The notes: a model not told the origin generated them from the sequence alone. Shown: positions 9,071 to 23,982, numbered from the stretch's first letter. The stretch is 64,000 nucleotides of DNA from SYFT01 sp964471115 (GCA_964471115.1 CAYYFE010000001.1:124001-188000); one strand, 5' to 3'. A program made the numbers and translations.

Positions 9071-10362
9071 CCAATCCACTTCACCAGTTCCGGCAGCGTG
9101 GGCGCCTTGCCCTGCATGAGAATGCCCACGCGGAAGATGCGGCCGCCAGCCCAGACGCAGAAGACCGTCGTGGCAATCAGGCCCGCGACACCCGCCAGCA
9201 CCTGCCAGAGCGGCGGGCCCGGCGGCATCGCCATGCGCAGCAGCATCGCAAACGGTGTGGTCGTCGGGAAAAACGACATGCCGATCGCGATGTTCGACTC
9301 GGGATTCTGGATCACGATGAACGAGCCGAGGTAGGCGAGCATGATCAGGATCATCGCCGGCTGCATCATGCTCTGGGCGTCCTTCAGATCCGAACACGCC
9401 GAGCCCAGCGCCAGGAACACCGAGCCGTAGAGCAGCGCCGCGCAGATCATGAACACGACGAACCAGCCGATGACCGCCGGATTGAGCAGATCCCACCGGC
9501 CGCTCGAAAAGACCACGTAAAAGCCGCCGAGCAGATACACCGTCGTGAGCAGCAGCGAGACGCCGACCACGCCCAGCAGTTTGCCCGCCATCAGCTGGAA
9601 CGGCGTGACCGAGCCCAGCATCACTTCGCTGATCTTGCTCATCTTCTCCTCGATGATGGCGTTGAGCAGGTGCGTGCCCGACGTCATCACCGACATGAAC
9701 ATCAGCACCAGGAAAAACGTGGGCATGGCCACCCGCGCCAGGGCGTCGACCTCCTGCGCTTCCTTGACCGTGCCGTCGGTCGCCCGTTCCACCAGGCCGA
9801 AGCTGGTCAGCGGCGTCCGCGTGTTGAGTTGTTCGATCAGCGCCTGGTCGATGCCGGCCGCGTCGTAGCGGCGTTTGGTGATCTCCTCGTTGAGGACCGT
9901 GTGCAGCCAGTCGGGCAGCGTTTCATACGAGGTGTTTTCCGCGTAATACCGGATGGGCGGAATGGTCTCGCCGGTGGCCGTCAGGGCGTCGGCGGGGATG
10001 TCCACGAAGGCAAACAGGTCCTTGGCCCGCACGCGCTCGGACAGCTCGACCTTGAGCTCGTCGAGCGTCCGGCCGGCGGGGTCGACCGGCGACGGCACGA
10101 ATTCCGGACCCGTGCGGCGGCCGTCTTCGAGGTGCTCGGCGTTGCGCCGGTCGGCCGCCTCGCGGATCGCGCCGTACAACTGGCCCGTGTGATCGATCAC
10201 CGCGAACGGCCGCCGCTCGACGTCGACCTGCCGCTCGGCGTAACTCATGAAAAAGAAGAACCCGGTCATCAGCACCGGCATCAGGACGATGCCGATGATG
10301 AAGGCCTTGGTCTTGACCAGCGTCGCGAACTCGGACTGGGCGATGGTGAGGATGCGGCTCAT
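9064..10362 (-). CDS. ABC-2 type exporter permease (NatB-like)
   Basis: 432 residues. One N-terminal helix (FIIGIVLMPVLMTGFFFFM, ~20-40) leads into a large extracytoplasmic domain (~45-210). A cluster of about six helices follows in the C-terminal half, with VPTFFLVLMFMSVMTSGTHLLNAIIEEK typical of ABC-2/NatB permeases. It forms an exporter with the ATPase encoded 2 bp upstream on the same strand. NatAB relatives extrude Na+ or small molecules; the substrate here cannot be read from sequence. Its final codon and stop coincide with the first unit of a decamer array. Confidence 0.88.
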   Translation of the reverse strand: MSRILTIAQSEFATLVKTKAFIIGIVLMPVLMTGFFFFMSYAERQVDVERRPFAVIDHTGQLYGAIREAADRRNAEHLEDGRRTGPEFVPSPVDPAGRTLDELKVELSERVRAKDLFAFVDIPADALTATGETIPPIRYYAENTSYETLPDWLHTVLNEEITKRRYDAAGIDQALIEQLNTRTPLTSFGLVERATDGTVKEAQEVDALARVAMPTFFLVLMFMSVMTSGTHLLNAIIEEKMSKISEVMLGSVTPFQLMAGKLLGVVGVSLLLTTVYLLGGFYVVFSSGRWDLLNPAVIGWFVVFMICAALLYGSVFLALGSACSDLKDAQSMMQPAMILIMLAYLGSFIVIQNPESNIAIGMSFFPTTTPFAMLLRMAMPPGPPLWQVLAGVAGLIATTVFCVWAGGRIFRVGILMQGKAPTLPELVKWIGK

Positions 10363-10364
10363 GA

Positions 10365-11306
10365 TCAGGCTCCAATCAGCGCGCGTTCATCCTCGCGCAG
10401 TTCCTCGGCGGTGGGCCTGGCGATGCGCACGAAGATGTCGTGCAGCGACGGCCGGCGAATCTCGAACCGCTGCACGGTCGTCTTCTGCACGAGCGCGTGC
10501 AGGAACGCCTGCGCGTCACCCTTCAGCTTGACGTCCTGGAAGTTGCCGTGGTCGTTGACCGAATCGACCGACGGCAGGCCGGCCAGCACCGCGGCGCCTC
10601 CCGAGGTGCGCACACGCGCCGTGTCGTAGCCGTACTCCGCCTGGATGTCGTCGAGGGTGCCGTCCAGCACCTTGTTGCCGCGGAAGATCATGAAGATGCG
10701 TTCACACATCAGTTCGGCCGCCTGCATGTCGTGGGTGGAGAACACGATGGTCGTGCCGCGCCGGCGCATTTCCAGCACGGCGTCCTTGAGCGCTTCGGCG
10801 TTGACCGGGTCGAGTCCGGAGAACGGCTCGTCGAGGATCAGCAGCTTCGGCTGCGAGACCACGGCCGCGATGAACTGGACCTTCTGGGCCATGCCCTTGG
10901 AGAGTTGTTCGACCTTCTTGTCGGCCCAGTCGGCCAGCTGCAGGCGGTCGAGCCACTCCTTGATGCCGCGGTCGACGTCGGCCACCGGTTTGCCCTTCAG
11001 TTGTCCGTAGTAGCGCAGCACGCGCTGGACGGTCATCTTCTTGTAGAGGCCCCGCTCTTCCGGCAGGTACCCCACGTCGTCGCGCACATCGGCCGCCGAG
11101 GGGCGACCCAGGACGTGGATGTGCCCGCTGTCGGGCACGATGATGTTCATGATCATGCGGATCGTGGTGGTTTTGCCCGATCCGTTGGGGCCGATGAAGC
11201 CGTAGATGGAGCCCTGGGGGACCTCGATGGAGACGTTGTTGACGGCCTGGTGATCGCCGAATCGCTTGGAGACGCCGCTGACGGCGATGGCTGGGGGATG
11301 GGACAT
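10365..11306 (-). CDS. ABC exporter ATP-binding protein (NatA-like)
   Basis: 313 residues with a complete nucleotide-binding domain: Walker A GPNGSGKTTT (~residue 39), signature LSKGMAQKVQF, Walker B LLILDEPFSGLDP and the switch histidine in FSTHDM. A C-terminal DUF4162-like tail (~220-300) is usual in drug/Na+ exporter ATPases of this class. The ATG at 11306 has GGAG six bases upstream. It precedes the permease by 2 bp, so the two make one operon. It is divergent from the respiratory operon across a 221-bp gap. Confidence 0.92.
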   Translation of the reverse strand: MSHPPAIAVSGVSKRFGDHQAVNNVSIEVPQGSIYGFIGPNGSGKTTTIRMIMNIIVPDSGHIHVLGRPSAADVRDDVGYLPEERGLYKKMTVQRVLRYYGQLKGKPVADVDRGIKEWLDRLQLADWADKKVEQLSKGMAQKVQFIAAVVSQPKLLILDEPFSGLDPVNAEALKDAVLEMRRRGTTIVFSTHDMQAAELMCERIFMIFRGNKVLDGTLDDIQAEYGYDTARVRTSGGAAVLAGLPSVDSVNDHGNFQDVKLKGDAQAFLHALVQKTTVQRFEIRRPSLHDIFVRIARPTAEELREDERALIGA

Positions 11307-11345
11307 GGTGGCTCCGGGCCTAAACTCCGACCTCTTTGGTTGGGA

Positions 11346-11375
11346 TTGACAGGTTTGTGAAACCTTTCACATCAT
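11346..11375 (+). promoter_or_regulatory. Candidate promoter of the act-cta operon
   Basis: A perfect TTGACA (11346-11351) is followed after 18 bp by CATCAT (11370-11375), a fair -10. It would give a leader of about 145 nt before actA. That leader can form two hairpins: GTCCCGG/CCGGGAC (11385-11411) and GGCCC/GGGCC (11451-11465). The rest of the 221-bp gap to the divergent ATPase gene shows no gene. Confidence 0.5.
11356..11371. promoter_or_regulatory. Candidate operator: TGTGAAA-CC-TTTCACA palindrome
   Basis: A perfect 7-bp inverted repeat with a 2-nt spacer. It lies in the spacer between the candidate -35 and -10 of the respiratory operon and is overlapped by a second dyad (GGTTT-GTG-AAACC). 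This is a typical place for a repressor site. The binding protein is unknown. Confidence 0.5.
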
Positions 11376-11527
11376 ATGCGGGCTGTCCCGGGTACGCCGC
11401 CCGTCCGGGACACCTCGATCGACCGCATCTTAATCGCGCGCGCCCATTCTGGCCCACTTCGGGCCCCCCGTGCTGCGCGTGTGCAATCGACGATCGATCG
11501 GAGTAGGCTAGGGGCGCCAAGCCCGCT

Positions 11528-12187
11528 ATGAGCCAGCTATTCCCGAAGTCTGCCAACGCTGCCGCGCGGTCCACCCTGTTTGGCGTGTTGACCCTGGTCC
11601 TCTTCCTGGGCTGGGTGATCTTCACGCTGATGCGGTCGTCCTGGGTGACCCGTCAAAACGAATTCGTCGAGCAGCCGATCCAGTTCAGCCACGCCCACCA
11701 CGTGGGCGGGATGGGATTGGATTGTCGCTACTGCCATACGACGGTTGAGAAGTCCGCGTTCGCGGGAATCCCGCCGACCAAGACCTGTATGAACTGCCAT
11801 ACGCAGGTCTGGTCCAACGCGCCGATCCTCGAACCGGTGCGGGCCAGCTTCAGAAATGACACGCCATTGACATGGATTCGGGTGAATGACCTCCCCGACT
11901 TTGTCTACTTCAATCACCAGATCCATGTGAAGCAGGGCGTGGGCTGCGCCACCTGCCACGGGCCGGTCGACAAGATGGCCCTCACTTATCAGTCCACGAC
12001 CCTCCAGATGGAGTGGTGCCTCGACTGCCACCGCGCGCCCGAGAAATACCTGCGCCCGCGCAGCGAGGTGTTCAACATGGCCTACGAAGCGCCCGCCAAT
12101 CAGCTCGAGGTGGGTCTGGCCCTCAAGAAGGAATACAAGGTCGCTGGGGTCGAGCACATGACGAGCTGCTCGGTCTGCCATCGCTGA
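11528..12187 (+). CDS. actA: Alternative complex III subunit A, pentaheme cytochrome c
   Basis: 219 residues. An N-terminal membrane helix (LFGVLTLVLFLGWVIFTLM, ~18-36) anchors a periplasmic domain carrying five CxxCH heme sites: CRYCH, CMNCH, CATCH, CLDCH and CSVCH. This matches ActA, which passes electrons from the iron-sulfur subunit ActB toward the terminal oxidase. It is the first gene of a twelve-gene run that includes all six core act genes and a cytochrome oxidase. No strong Shine-Dalgarno precedes the ATG. Cytochrome c7/c3-like multiheme proteins are the fallback reading, but the context makes ActA very likely. Confidence 0.94.
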   Translation: MSQLFPKSANAAARSTLFGVLTLVLFLGWVIFTLMRSSWVTRQNEFVEQPIQFSHAHHVGGMGLDCRYCHTTVEKSAFAGIPPTKTCMNCHTQVWSNAPILEPVRASFRNDTPLTWIRVNDLPDFVYFNHQIHVKQGVGCATCHGPVDKMALTYQSTTLQMEWCLDCHRAPEKYLRPRSEVFNMAYEAPANQLEVGLALKKEYKVAGVEHMTSCSVCHR

Positions 12188-12199
12188 GTTGATTTGCCC

Positions 12200-15175
<2,976 letters not shown>

Positions 15176-15198
15176 GGCCGGAGTCACGGAGACTGTTG

Positions 15199-16598
<1,400 letters not shown>

Positions 16599-16599
<1 letters not shown>

Positions 16600-17153
16600 T
16601 GGCCCACCATGCCAGCGAAGCCACGCCCTACTGGGGGCTGATGGCGGAGTTCGACAGCGCGCAGGCGCTGCTGGACGCCGCGCACAAGGTGCGCGAGGCC
16701 GGGTACACGAAGACCGACGCGTATTCGCCGATGCCGATTCACGGCATGGCCGAGGCGCTCGGCATGAAGGAACACAAGGTGCCCAAGTTCGTGCTGGCCG
16801 GCGGCCTCACGGGCCTGGCGGCCGGCTGGAGCCTGGAGTACTGGACGTCGGTCATCGCGTATCCGATGAACATCGGCGGCCGGCCCTACAACTCGTGGGT
16901 GGCGTTCATCCCGCCCGCGTTCGAGACGACGATTCTGTTCTCGGCGTTTGCGGCGGTCATTTCGATGATCGTGCTCAACGGCCTGCCGCAGCCGTATCAC
17001 CCCGTGTTCAACGCGCCGCGTTTCCAGATGTCGGCCAGCTCCGATCGGTTCTTCCTCGCGATCGAGGCCACCGACCCGCGTTACCGTGAGGCGGAGACGC
17101 GCGCATTTCTCGAGGGGCTCAAGGCCCGGGAAGTGGTGAAGCTTGACCATTAA
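16599..17153 (+). CDS. actD: Alternative complex III subunit D (DUF3341)
   Basis: 184 residues with the DUF3341 pattern: a cytosolic N-terminal domain (WGLMAEFDSAQALLDAAHKVREAGYTKTDAYSP cut into recognisable pieces, including the FDS and AYSPMPIHG motifs) and two transmembrane helices near 65-85 and 105-130. In ACIII, ActD is a small integral subunit packed beside ActC. It has a strong Shine-Dalgarno (GGAGGGG), and its ATG overlaps the actC stop. Confidence 0.93.
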
Positions 17154-17781
17154 TCGCACCTGCAGGGCGCTGCTGGGCCTGGCGCTGACCGTGGTCTCGG
17201 CGGCCGCCTGCCGCCAGGACATGCACGACGCGCCGCGTTACGACCCGCTCGAACGGTCGGACTTCTTCGCGAACGGATCCGCGGCGCGGCCGCTGGTCGC
17301 CGGGACGGTCGCGCGCGGCCATCTCAACGAGGACACCTACCTGCACACGGGCAAGGACGCCGCCGGCCAGCCGGTCGCCGCGTTCCCGTTCGCCATCACG
17401 CGCGCGGATCTGGATCGCGGCCAGGAGCGGTTCAACGTGTACTGCGCGCCCTGCCACGGGCAGACCGGTGAAGGCAACGGCATGGTCGTGCAGCGCGGCT
17501 ACCGCCAGGCCCAGTCGATGCACATCGACCGCCTGCGCACCGCGCCGGTGGGGTACTTCTACGACGTGATCACCAACGGCTTCGGCGTGATGCCGGACTA
17601 CCGGGCGCAGATCACCGTGGAGGATCGCTGGAAGATCGTCGCCTACGTGCGCGCGCTGCAGCTGAGCCGCACGGCGACCGCGGCCGACGTGCCGGCCGAC
17701 GTGCTTGATCAACTGCGCCGGGGCGCCGGGGCCGTGCGGCCCGCGGGCGCGGCGGCCGCAGCCGGGGAGAGTCATCGATGA
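17143..17781 (+). CDS. actE: Alternative complex III subunit E, monoheme cytochrome c lipoprotein
   Basis: 212 residues. The only in-frame start is TTG 17143, 11 bp inside actD, because a stop codon lies two codons upstream. A lipoprotein signal (LALTVVSAAAC, Cys ~22) puts the mature protein on the periplasmic face. The heme site is CAPCH (~residue 104), and the methionine ligand is probably in FGVMPDY. In ACIII, ActE is the monoheme electron exit subunit. Confidence 0.92.
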   Translation: MTINRTCRALLGLALTVVSAAACRQDMHDAPRYDPLERSDFFANGSAARPLVAGTVARGHLNEDTYLHTGKDAAGQPVAAFPFAITRADLDRGQERFNVYCAPCHGQTGEGNGMVVQRGYRQAQSMHIDRLRTAPVGYFYDVITNGFGVMPDYRAQITVEDRWKIVAYVRALQLSRTATAADVPADVLDQLRRGAGAVRPAGAAAAAGESHR

Positions 17782-18983
17782 GCGAGTTCAACGCCGCCGC
17801 CCTCCTGAAGGAGCGGCCCGTCGCAGACCTGAGCCGGCTGTCGGGCCGCGGCGTGATGTTCGGCGCCGTCGGCATCGTGGCGACCGCGGCCGGGTTCTTC
17901 ATGGAGGACCGCTCGCAGTTCTTCCAGTCGTACCTGATCGCCTACATGTTCTGGCTGGGGATCACGCTCGGATCGCTCGGACTGCTGATGGTGCAGTACC
18001 TGAGCGGCGGCGCGTGGGGCCTGGTGGCCCGCCGCGTCTTCGAGGCGTCCACCCGCACGCTGCCGCTGATGGCGGTCCTGTTCATCCCCATCGCGCTCAA
18101 CCTCGACACGCTCTACAAGTGGTCCCGCCCCGAGGCGGTGGATGACCCGATCATCCACAGCAAGGTGGCGTACCTGAACGACGAGTTCTTCTACCTGCGC
18201 GCGGTGTTGTACTTCGCCATCTGGATGGGCCTGACGGTCATCTTCAACAAGTGGTCGAAGGCGCAGGACGAGACCGCGCCGCAGCCGCCCGGCCCGGCCG
18301 ACCGCAAGTTCCGCGTCCTGGCGGGCCCCGGCCTGGTGCTGCACGTCATCGCCATCACGTTCATGAGCGTCGACTTCGTGATGTCGCTCGACCCGCACTT
18401 CTACTCGACGATCTTCGGCGTGTTGACGCTGGGCGGGCAGGGCCTGAGCACCCTGGCCTTCACCATCCTCGTGCTGCAGGGGCTGGCCCACTCCAAGCCG
18501 ATCTCCGAGGTCGCCGACAATGAGCGCTTCCATGACTACGGCAAGCTGATGCTGGCCTTCGTCATGTTGTGGGCCTACTTCAACGTGTCGCAGCTGCTGA
18601 TCATCTGGTCGGCGAACCTGCCGGAAGAAATTCCGTGGTACATCGAGCGGCTGCAGGGCCACTGGGCGCCGTGGGCCGTGGTGGTGCTGCTGGGCCACTT
18701 CGTGCTGCCGTTCATCCTGCTGCTGTCGCGCGACCTCAAGCGCCACGGCCGCGTGTTGTCGCGCGTCGCGTTCCTCGTGCTCGTGATGCGCGTGGTGGAC
18801 CTGATCTGGACGATCGGTCCGGTCTTCCGGCACGAGCACACGTTCGCGTGGCTCGACTTCGCGGCGGTGCTCGCGTTTGCCGCGCCCTGGCTGTTCCTGT
18901 TCTACCGCAACCTCGGCAGCCGCGCGCTGGTTCCGGCCAACGACCCCTACTTCAAGGACTCAGTAGCCAATGGCGGACACTAA
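17778..18983 (+). CDS. actF: Alternative complex III subunit F, NrfD-like membrane protein
   Basis: 401 residues and about ten helices, a diverged paralogue of ActC. The ATG overlaps the actE stop (ATGA). The N-terminal cytosolic tail is followed by MFGAVGIVATAAGFFM. HEHTFAWLDFAAVLAFAAPWLFLFYRNL near the C-terminus is typical of ActF. In ACIII it completes the membrane half of the complex; its quinone site is thought to be non-functional or auxiliary. Confidence 0.92.
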   Translation: MSEFNAAALLKERPVADLSRLSGRGVMFGAVGIVATAAGFFMEDRSQFFQSYLIAYMFWLGITLGSLGLLMVQYLSGGAWGLVARRVFEASTRTLPLMAVLFIPIALNLDTLYKWSRPEAVDDPIIHSKVAYLNDEFFYLRAVLYFAIWMGLTVIFNKWSKAQDETAPQPPGPADRKFRVLAGPGLVLHVIAITFMSVDFVMSLDPHFYSTIFGVLTLGGQGLSTLAFTILVLQGLAHSKPISEVADNERFHDYGKLMLAFVMLWAYFNVSQLLIIWSANLPEEIPWYIERLQGHWAPWAVVVLLGHFVLPFILLLSRDLKRHGRVLSRVAFLVLVMRVVDLIWTIGPVFRHEHTFAWLDFAAVLAFAAPWLFLFYRNLGSRALVPANDPYFKDSVANGGH

Positions 18984-19389
18984 CCATCACACCGCCCACA
19001 CCGAGGGCGACGGCATTTCGTACTCCGGTCTGGGATGGTCCATGATCATCCTGACCGTCATCACCCTGGTCTGTTACGGCATCGTCTGGGGCTTCTTCAA
19101 CTTCCTGGAGTCGCGCCAGGCCGCGGCCGATCCGGCGCCGAGCCCGGTCGCCGCCGCCCCGGTGACGCCGACGATTCAGGACGGCCGGATCGTCTCCGGC
19201 AACACGTCGCCGACGCCGCTGCTGGTGGACGAGCCCGTCAACCTCGAGAAGTTCCGCGCGCGCGAGCGCGAGCTGCTGTCGACCTACGCCTGGGCGGATC
19301 AGGGCGCCGGCACGCTGCGCGTGCCCATCGACGTGGCGAAGGATCTGCTGATCGCCAAGGGACTGCCCGTGCGGGGAGGCGGACAGTAG
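18970..19389 (+). CDS. Small single-helix membrane protein of the ACIII-oxidase operon
   Basis: 139 residues, overlapping actF by 14 bp and the SCO gene by 1 bp, so it is clearly part of the operon. One helix (MIILTVITLVCYGIVWGFFNF, ~25-45) is followed by a Pro/Ala-rich linker and a conserved-looking C-terminal block: LEKFRARERELLSTYAWAD, then GTLRVPIDVAKDLLIAKG. I associate this tail pattern with proteins encoded next to SCO genes in other ACIII operons. Its function is unknown to me; an assembly factor or a seventh subunit linking complex III to the oxidase would fit. Confidence 0.85.
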   Translation: MADTNHHTAHTEGDGISYSGLGWSMIILTVITLVCYGIVWGFFNFLESRQAAADPAPSPVAAAPVTPTIQDGRIVSGNTSPTPLLVDEPVNLEKFRARERELLSTYAWADQGAGTLRVPIDVAKDLLIAKGLPVRGGGQ

Positions 19390-20261
19390 TGCGCGCGCTC
19401 CGGCGGACGCTGGCGGGTGTGGCGGCCCTGTGGGCCGTGGCGGCCGTCGTGTCAGCCCAGCGGGCGATGCCCGGCGCGCCGCCGCCCGGACAGCCCGCGC
19501 TCGAACCGCTGCCGATCCTCAAGGACGTGCGGATCGATCAGAAGCTCGATCAGGCCGTGCCGCTCGACCTGCCGTTCACCGACGAGCAGGGCCGCGACGT
19601 GACGCTGGCGTCGTACTTCGGCCAGCGCCCGGTGGTGCTGGTGCTGGCGTATTACGAGTGCCCGATGCTCTGCACCCAGGTGCTGAACGGCGTGTTCTCC
19701 TCGATGGAGCCGCTGCGCATCGACGCCGGACGCGACTTCGAGGTCGTCGTCGTGAGCATCGACCCGGGTGAGACGCCGGCGATGGCGAAGGCCAAACGCG
19801 CCGTGTATGTGAAGCACTACGAGCGGCCCACCGCCGAGGCCGGCATCCACTTCCTGACGGGACGCCAGGCGTCGATCGATCGGCTGGCCGACGCGATCGG
19901 CTTCCGGTACGTCTACGACGAAGCCATCGACCAGTACGCGCACCCGGCGTCGATCATGGTGCTGACGCCGCAGGGCAAGGTGTCGAAGTACCTCTACGGC
20001 GTCGAGTTCGCGCCGATGGACTTCCGCCTGGCCGTGACCTCGGCCGGTGACGGTCAGATCGGCACGCTGGTCGACCAGGCGTTGCTCTACTGCTTCCACT
20101 ACGATCCGGCCACGGGCAAGTACTCGCTGGCCATCCTGACCTTTGTCCGAATCGGCGCCGTCCTGACGTTGGCGGGCCTTGGCGCGTTTTTGTTTGTTCA
20201 CCTGCGGCGCGATCGCCGGCAGCGCACCGCGGTCGTGTCGACCGCAACGGGTACCCGGTAG
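19389..20261 (+). CDS. SCO1/SenC-type copper chaperone for cytochrome oxidase
   Basis: 290 residues, started at GTG 19389, which overlaps the previous stop; the open frame upstream is a shadow. A signal peptide (residues ~1-22) precedes a thioredoxin fold with the copper-binding CPMLC motif (~residue 95) and a distal histidine in YAHPAS. Unusually for SCO, a C-terminal membrane helix (IGAVLTLAGLGAFLFVHL, ~250-270) re-anchors the protein. It delivers copper to, or reduces, the CuA site of the subunit II encoded next. Confidence 0.92.
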   Translation: MRALRRTLAGVAALWAVAAVVSAQRAMPGAPPPGQPALEPLPILKDVRIDQKLDQAVPLDLPFTDEQGRDVTLASYFGQRPVVLVLAYYECPMLCTQVLNGVFSSMEPLRIDAGRDFEVVVVSIDPGETPAMAKAKRAVYVKHYERPTAEAGIHFLTGRQASIDRLADAIGFRYVYDEAIDQYAHPASIMVLTPQGKVSKYLYGVEFAPMDFRLAVTSAGDGQIGTLVDQALLYCFHYDPATGKYSLAILTFVRIGAVLTLAGLGAFLFVHLRRDRRQRTAVVSTATGTR

Positions 20262-21230
20262 ATGTCGAGTTTCCCCTTGTTCCCCGAAGCGGCGTCGTCG
20301 GTCGCATCCGACGTCGACCTGCTCTATTTCTTCATCCTGGCGGTCTGTTCGTTTTTCGCCATCCTCGTCTCCGCCGCGGTGGTGTACTTCGCGTTCAAGT
20401 ACCGCCGCCAGCATCCCGACGAGGTGGGCGCGGACATCCACGGGTCCATCGCGCTGGAGCTGCTGTGGACCGGCATCCCGTTCGTGCTGGCGATGGTGAT
20501 GTTCGTGTGGGGCGCGGAGGTCTACTTCCGGCTCGCCAAGCCGCCGGCCGACGCGATGGAAGTGTTCGTCGTGGGCAAGCAGTGGATGTGGAAGGTGCAG
20601 CATCCCGCGGGCGTGCGCGAAATCAACGAACTGCACGTGCCGATCAACCGCAACGTGAAGATCACGCTCGGCTCCGAGGACGTGCTGCACGACTACTACA
20701 TCCCGGCGTTCCGCGTGAAGATGGACGCCGTCCCCGGCAAGCTGACGACGATGTGGTTCAGGGCGACCAAGCCGGGCCGCTACCAGATCTTCTGCGCGGA
20801 GTACTGCGGCACCCAGCACTCGGGCATGATCGGCCACGTCATCGCCATGGAAGAGCAGGAGTACGAGGCGTGGCTGACGGGCATTCCGGTCGGCGCCACG
20901 CCCGAACAGGCCGGCGAGCTGCTGTTCACCAAACTCGCCTGCATCACGTGCCACACCGGCGATTCGACGGCCCGCGGGCCCGCGCTGGCCAACCTGTTCG
21001 GCAAGCCGGTGCGGCTGGCCGACGGCCGGACCGTCGTGGCCGATGAGAACTATTACCGCGAGTCGATCATGACGCCGATGGCGAAGGTGGTCGAGGGCTT
21101 CCAGCCGATCATGCCGACGTTCCAGGGGCTGGTCAGCGAAGAGCAGCTCATGCAGTTGATCGCGTATCTCAAGACGTTGAAGTCGACCGCTCCCCCGGCC
21201 GGGTCTCCGGCGACGGCGGGTGGACAGTAA
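20262..21230 (+). CDS. ctaC: Cytochrome c oxidase subunit II with fused cytochrome c domain
   Basis: 322 residues; ATG directly abuts the SCO stop. Two N-terminal helices (~20-45 and 65-88) precede the cupredoxin domain. CuA ligands are visible in LHDYYIP and in FCAEYCGTQHSGM (CxxxC, His, Met). A C-terminal class I cytochrome c domain carries the heme site CITCH (~residue 227), making this a caa3-type enzyme. It accepts electrons from complex III, here probably directly from ActA/ActE within a supercomplex. Confidence 0.94.
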   Translation: MSSFPLFPEAASSVASDVDLLYFFILAVCSFFAILVSAAVVYFAFKYRRQHPDEVGADIHGSIALELLWTGIPFVLAMVMFVWGAEVYFRLAKPPADAMEVFVVGKQWMWKVQHPAGVREINELHVPINRNVKITLGSEDVLHDYYIPAFRVKMDAVPGKLTTMWFRATKPGRYQIFCAEYCGTQHSGMIGHVIAMEEQEYEAWLTGIPVGATPEQAGELLFTKLACITCHTGDSTARGPALANLFGKPVRLADGRTVVADENYYRESIMTPMAKVVEGFQPIMPTFQGLVSEEQLMQLIAYLKTLKSTAPPAGSPATAGGQ

Positions 21231-21245
21231 GGCGGCAGGATCCTT

Positions 21246-22883
<1,638 letters not shown>

Positions 22884-22885
22884 TC

Positions 22886-23560
22886 GTGTCCAATCCCAAC
22901 ACGCACGCGGATCACCACGCCGGGGAGCATCATCCCGCGCTGCAGCACCACTTCTACAACATGGCGCAGCAGCTCGAGGCGTCCATCCTCGGGATGTGGG
23001 TGTTCCTGGTCACCGAAGTCATGTTCTTCGGCGGCATGTTCATGGCGTACATCCTGTACCGGAACATGTACCCGGCGGCCTGGCTGGCCGGCAGCCAGGA
23101 ACTCAACGAAGTGCTGGGCGGCGTCAACACGCTGGTCCTGATCGTCAGCTCGCTCACGATGGCGATGTCGGTGCGCTGCGCGCAGGTCGGCAACCGCAAG
23201 TGGCTGATCAACAACCTGATTCTGACGATCGTCTTCGGCACGGTCTTCCTGGTCGTCAAGTACTTCGAGTACGCGGCCAAGTTCGAGCACCACCTGGTGC
23301 CGGGCGCGCACTTCGACCCGACGCGGGATCCCGCGCAGCAGATCTTCTTCTCGCTGTACTTCATGCTGACGGGCATCCACGCCCTGCACATGGTGGTGGG
23401 CATCGTCCTGATGCTGGTCATCCTGCGGATGGCCATCAAGGGCAAGTTCGGCCCCGAATATTTCGGACCGGTGGAAGTGTCGGGCCTCTACTGGCACTTC
23501 GTCGACATCGTCTGGATCTTCCTGTTCCCGCTGCTGTACCTGATCGGCAAGCACCACTGA
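22886..23560 (+). CDS. ctaE: Cytochrome c oxidase subunit III
   Basis: 224 residues, started at GTG 22886, two bases after the ctaD stop, with GGGGGAGG upstream. About five helices, with LGMWVFLVTEVMFFGGMFMAYILYR near the N-terminus and YWHFVDIVWIFLFPLLYLIG at the C-terminus, both diagnostic for subunit III. It stabilises subunit I and supports proton uptake. Confidence 0.95.
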   Translation: MSNPNTHADHHAGEHHPALQHHFYNMAQQLEASILGMWVFLVTEVMFFGGMFMAYILYRNMYPAAWLAGSQELNEVLGGVNTLVLIVSSLTMAMSVRCAQVGNRKWLINNLILTIVFGTVFLVVKYFEYAAKFEHHLVPGAHFDPTRDPAQQIFFSLYFMLTGIHALHMVVGIVLMLVILRMAIKGKFGPEYFGPVEVSGLYWHFVDIVWIFLFPLLYLIGKHH

Positions 23561-23573
23561 TAAGACGGCGCCC

Positions 23574-23870
23574 ATGGCACACATCACTCCCGCTCGGCAC
23601 TACTACCTCGTTTTCGGGGCCCTTTTCATCCTGACGATCGTCACGGTGGCGATCGCACGCGTCGATCTGGGCGCCATGAACACCCCGGTCGCGCTGCTGG
23701 TGGCCGTCACCAAGGCGCTGCTGGTCATCCTGATCTTCATGGGCGTCCGCTGGAACACGCCGCTCACCAAGGTCACCGCCGCCTCCGGCTTCGTCTGGCT
23801 CATCATCCTGTTCGGCATTACGCTGGGCGACTACCTGACGCGCGGCTGGCTGGGGGTGCCGGGGCGATAA
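23574..23870 (+). CDS. ctaF: Cytochrome c oxidase subunit IV (caa3 type)
   Basis: 98 residues with three predicted helices, matching the small prokaryotic subunit IV family (AHITPARHYYLVFGALFILT at the start; LIFMGVRWN in the middle helix). It is the last gene of the operon. Its TAA stop runs straight into a 9-bp tandem array, and a terminator-like hairpin follows about 110 bp downstream. Confidence 0.92.
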   Translation: MAHITPARHYYLVFGALFILTIVTVAIARVDLGAMNTPVALLVAVTKALLVILIFMGVRWNTPLTKVTAASGFVWLIILFGITLGDYLTRGWLGVPGR

Positions 23871-23933
23871 GGTCCACAAGGTCCACAGGGTCCACAGGGT
23901 CCACAAGGTCCACAGGGTCCACAAGGTCCCAAG
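23871..23933. repeat. 9-bp tandem array (GGTCCACAR)
   Basis: Six units of GGTCCACAA/GGTCCACAG plus a degenerate seventh, starting on the base after the ctaF stop codon. No other copy of this unit was noticed in the window. Confidence 0.9.
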
Positions 23934-23982
23934 AGGGCCTGTTCACCGACTCAGAACCGGCGTCCGCCGGGTTTCGGAATCC

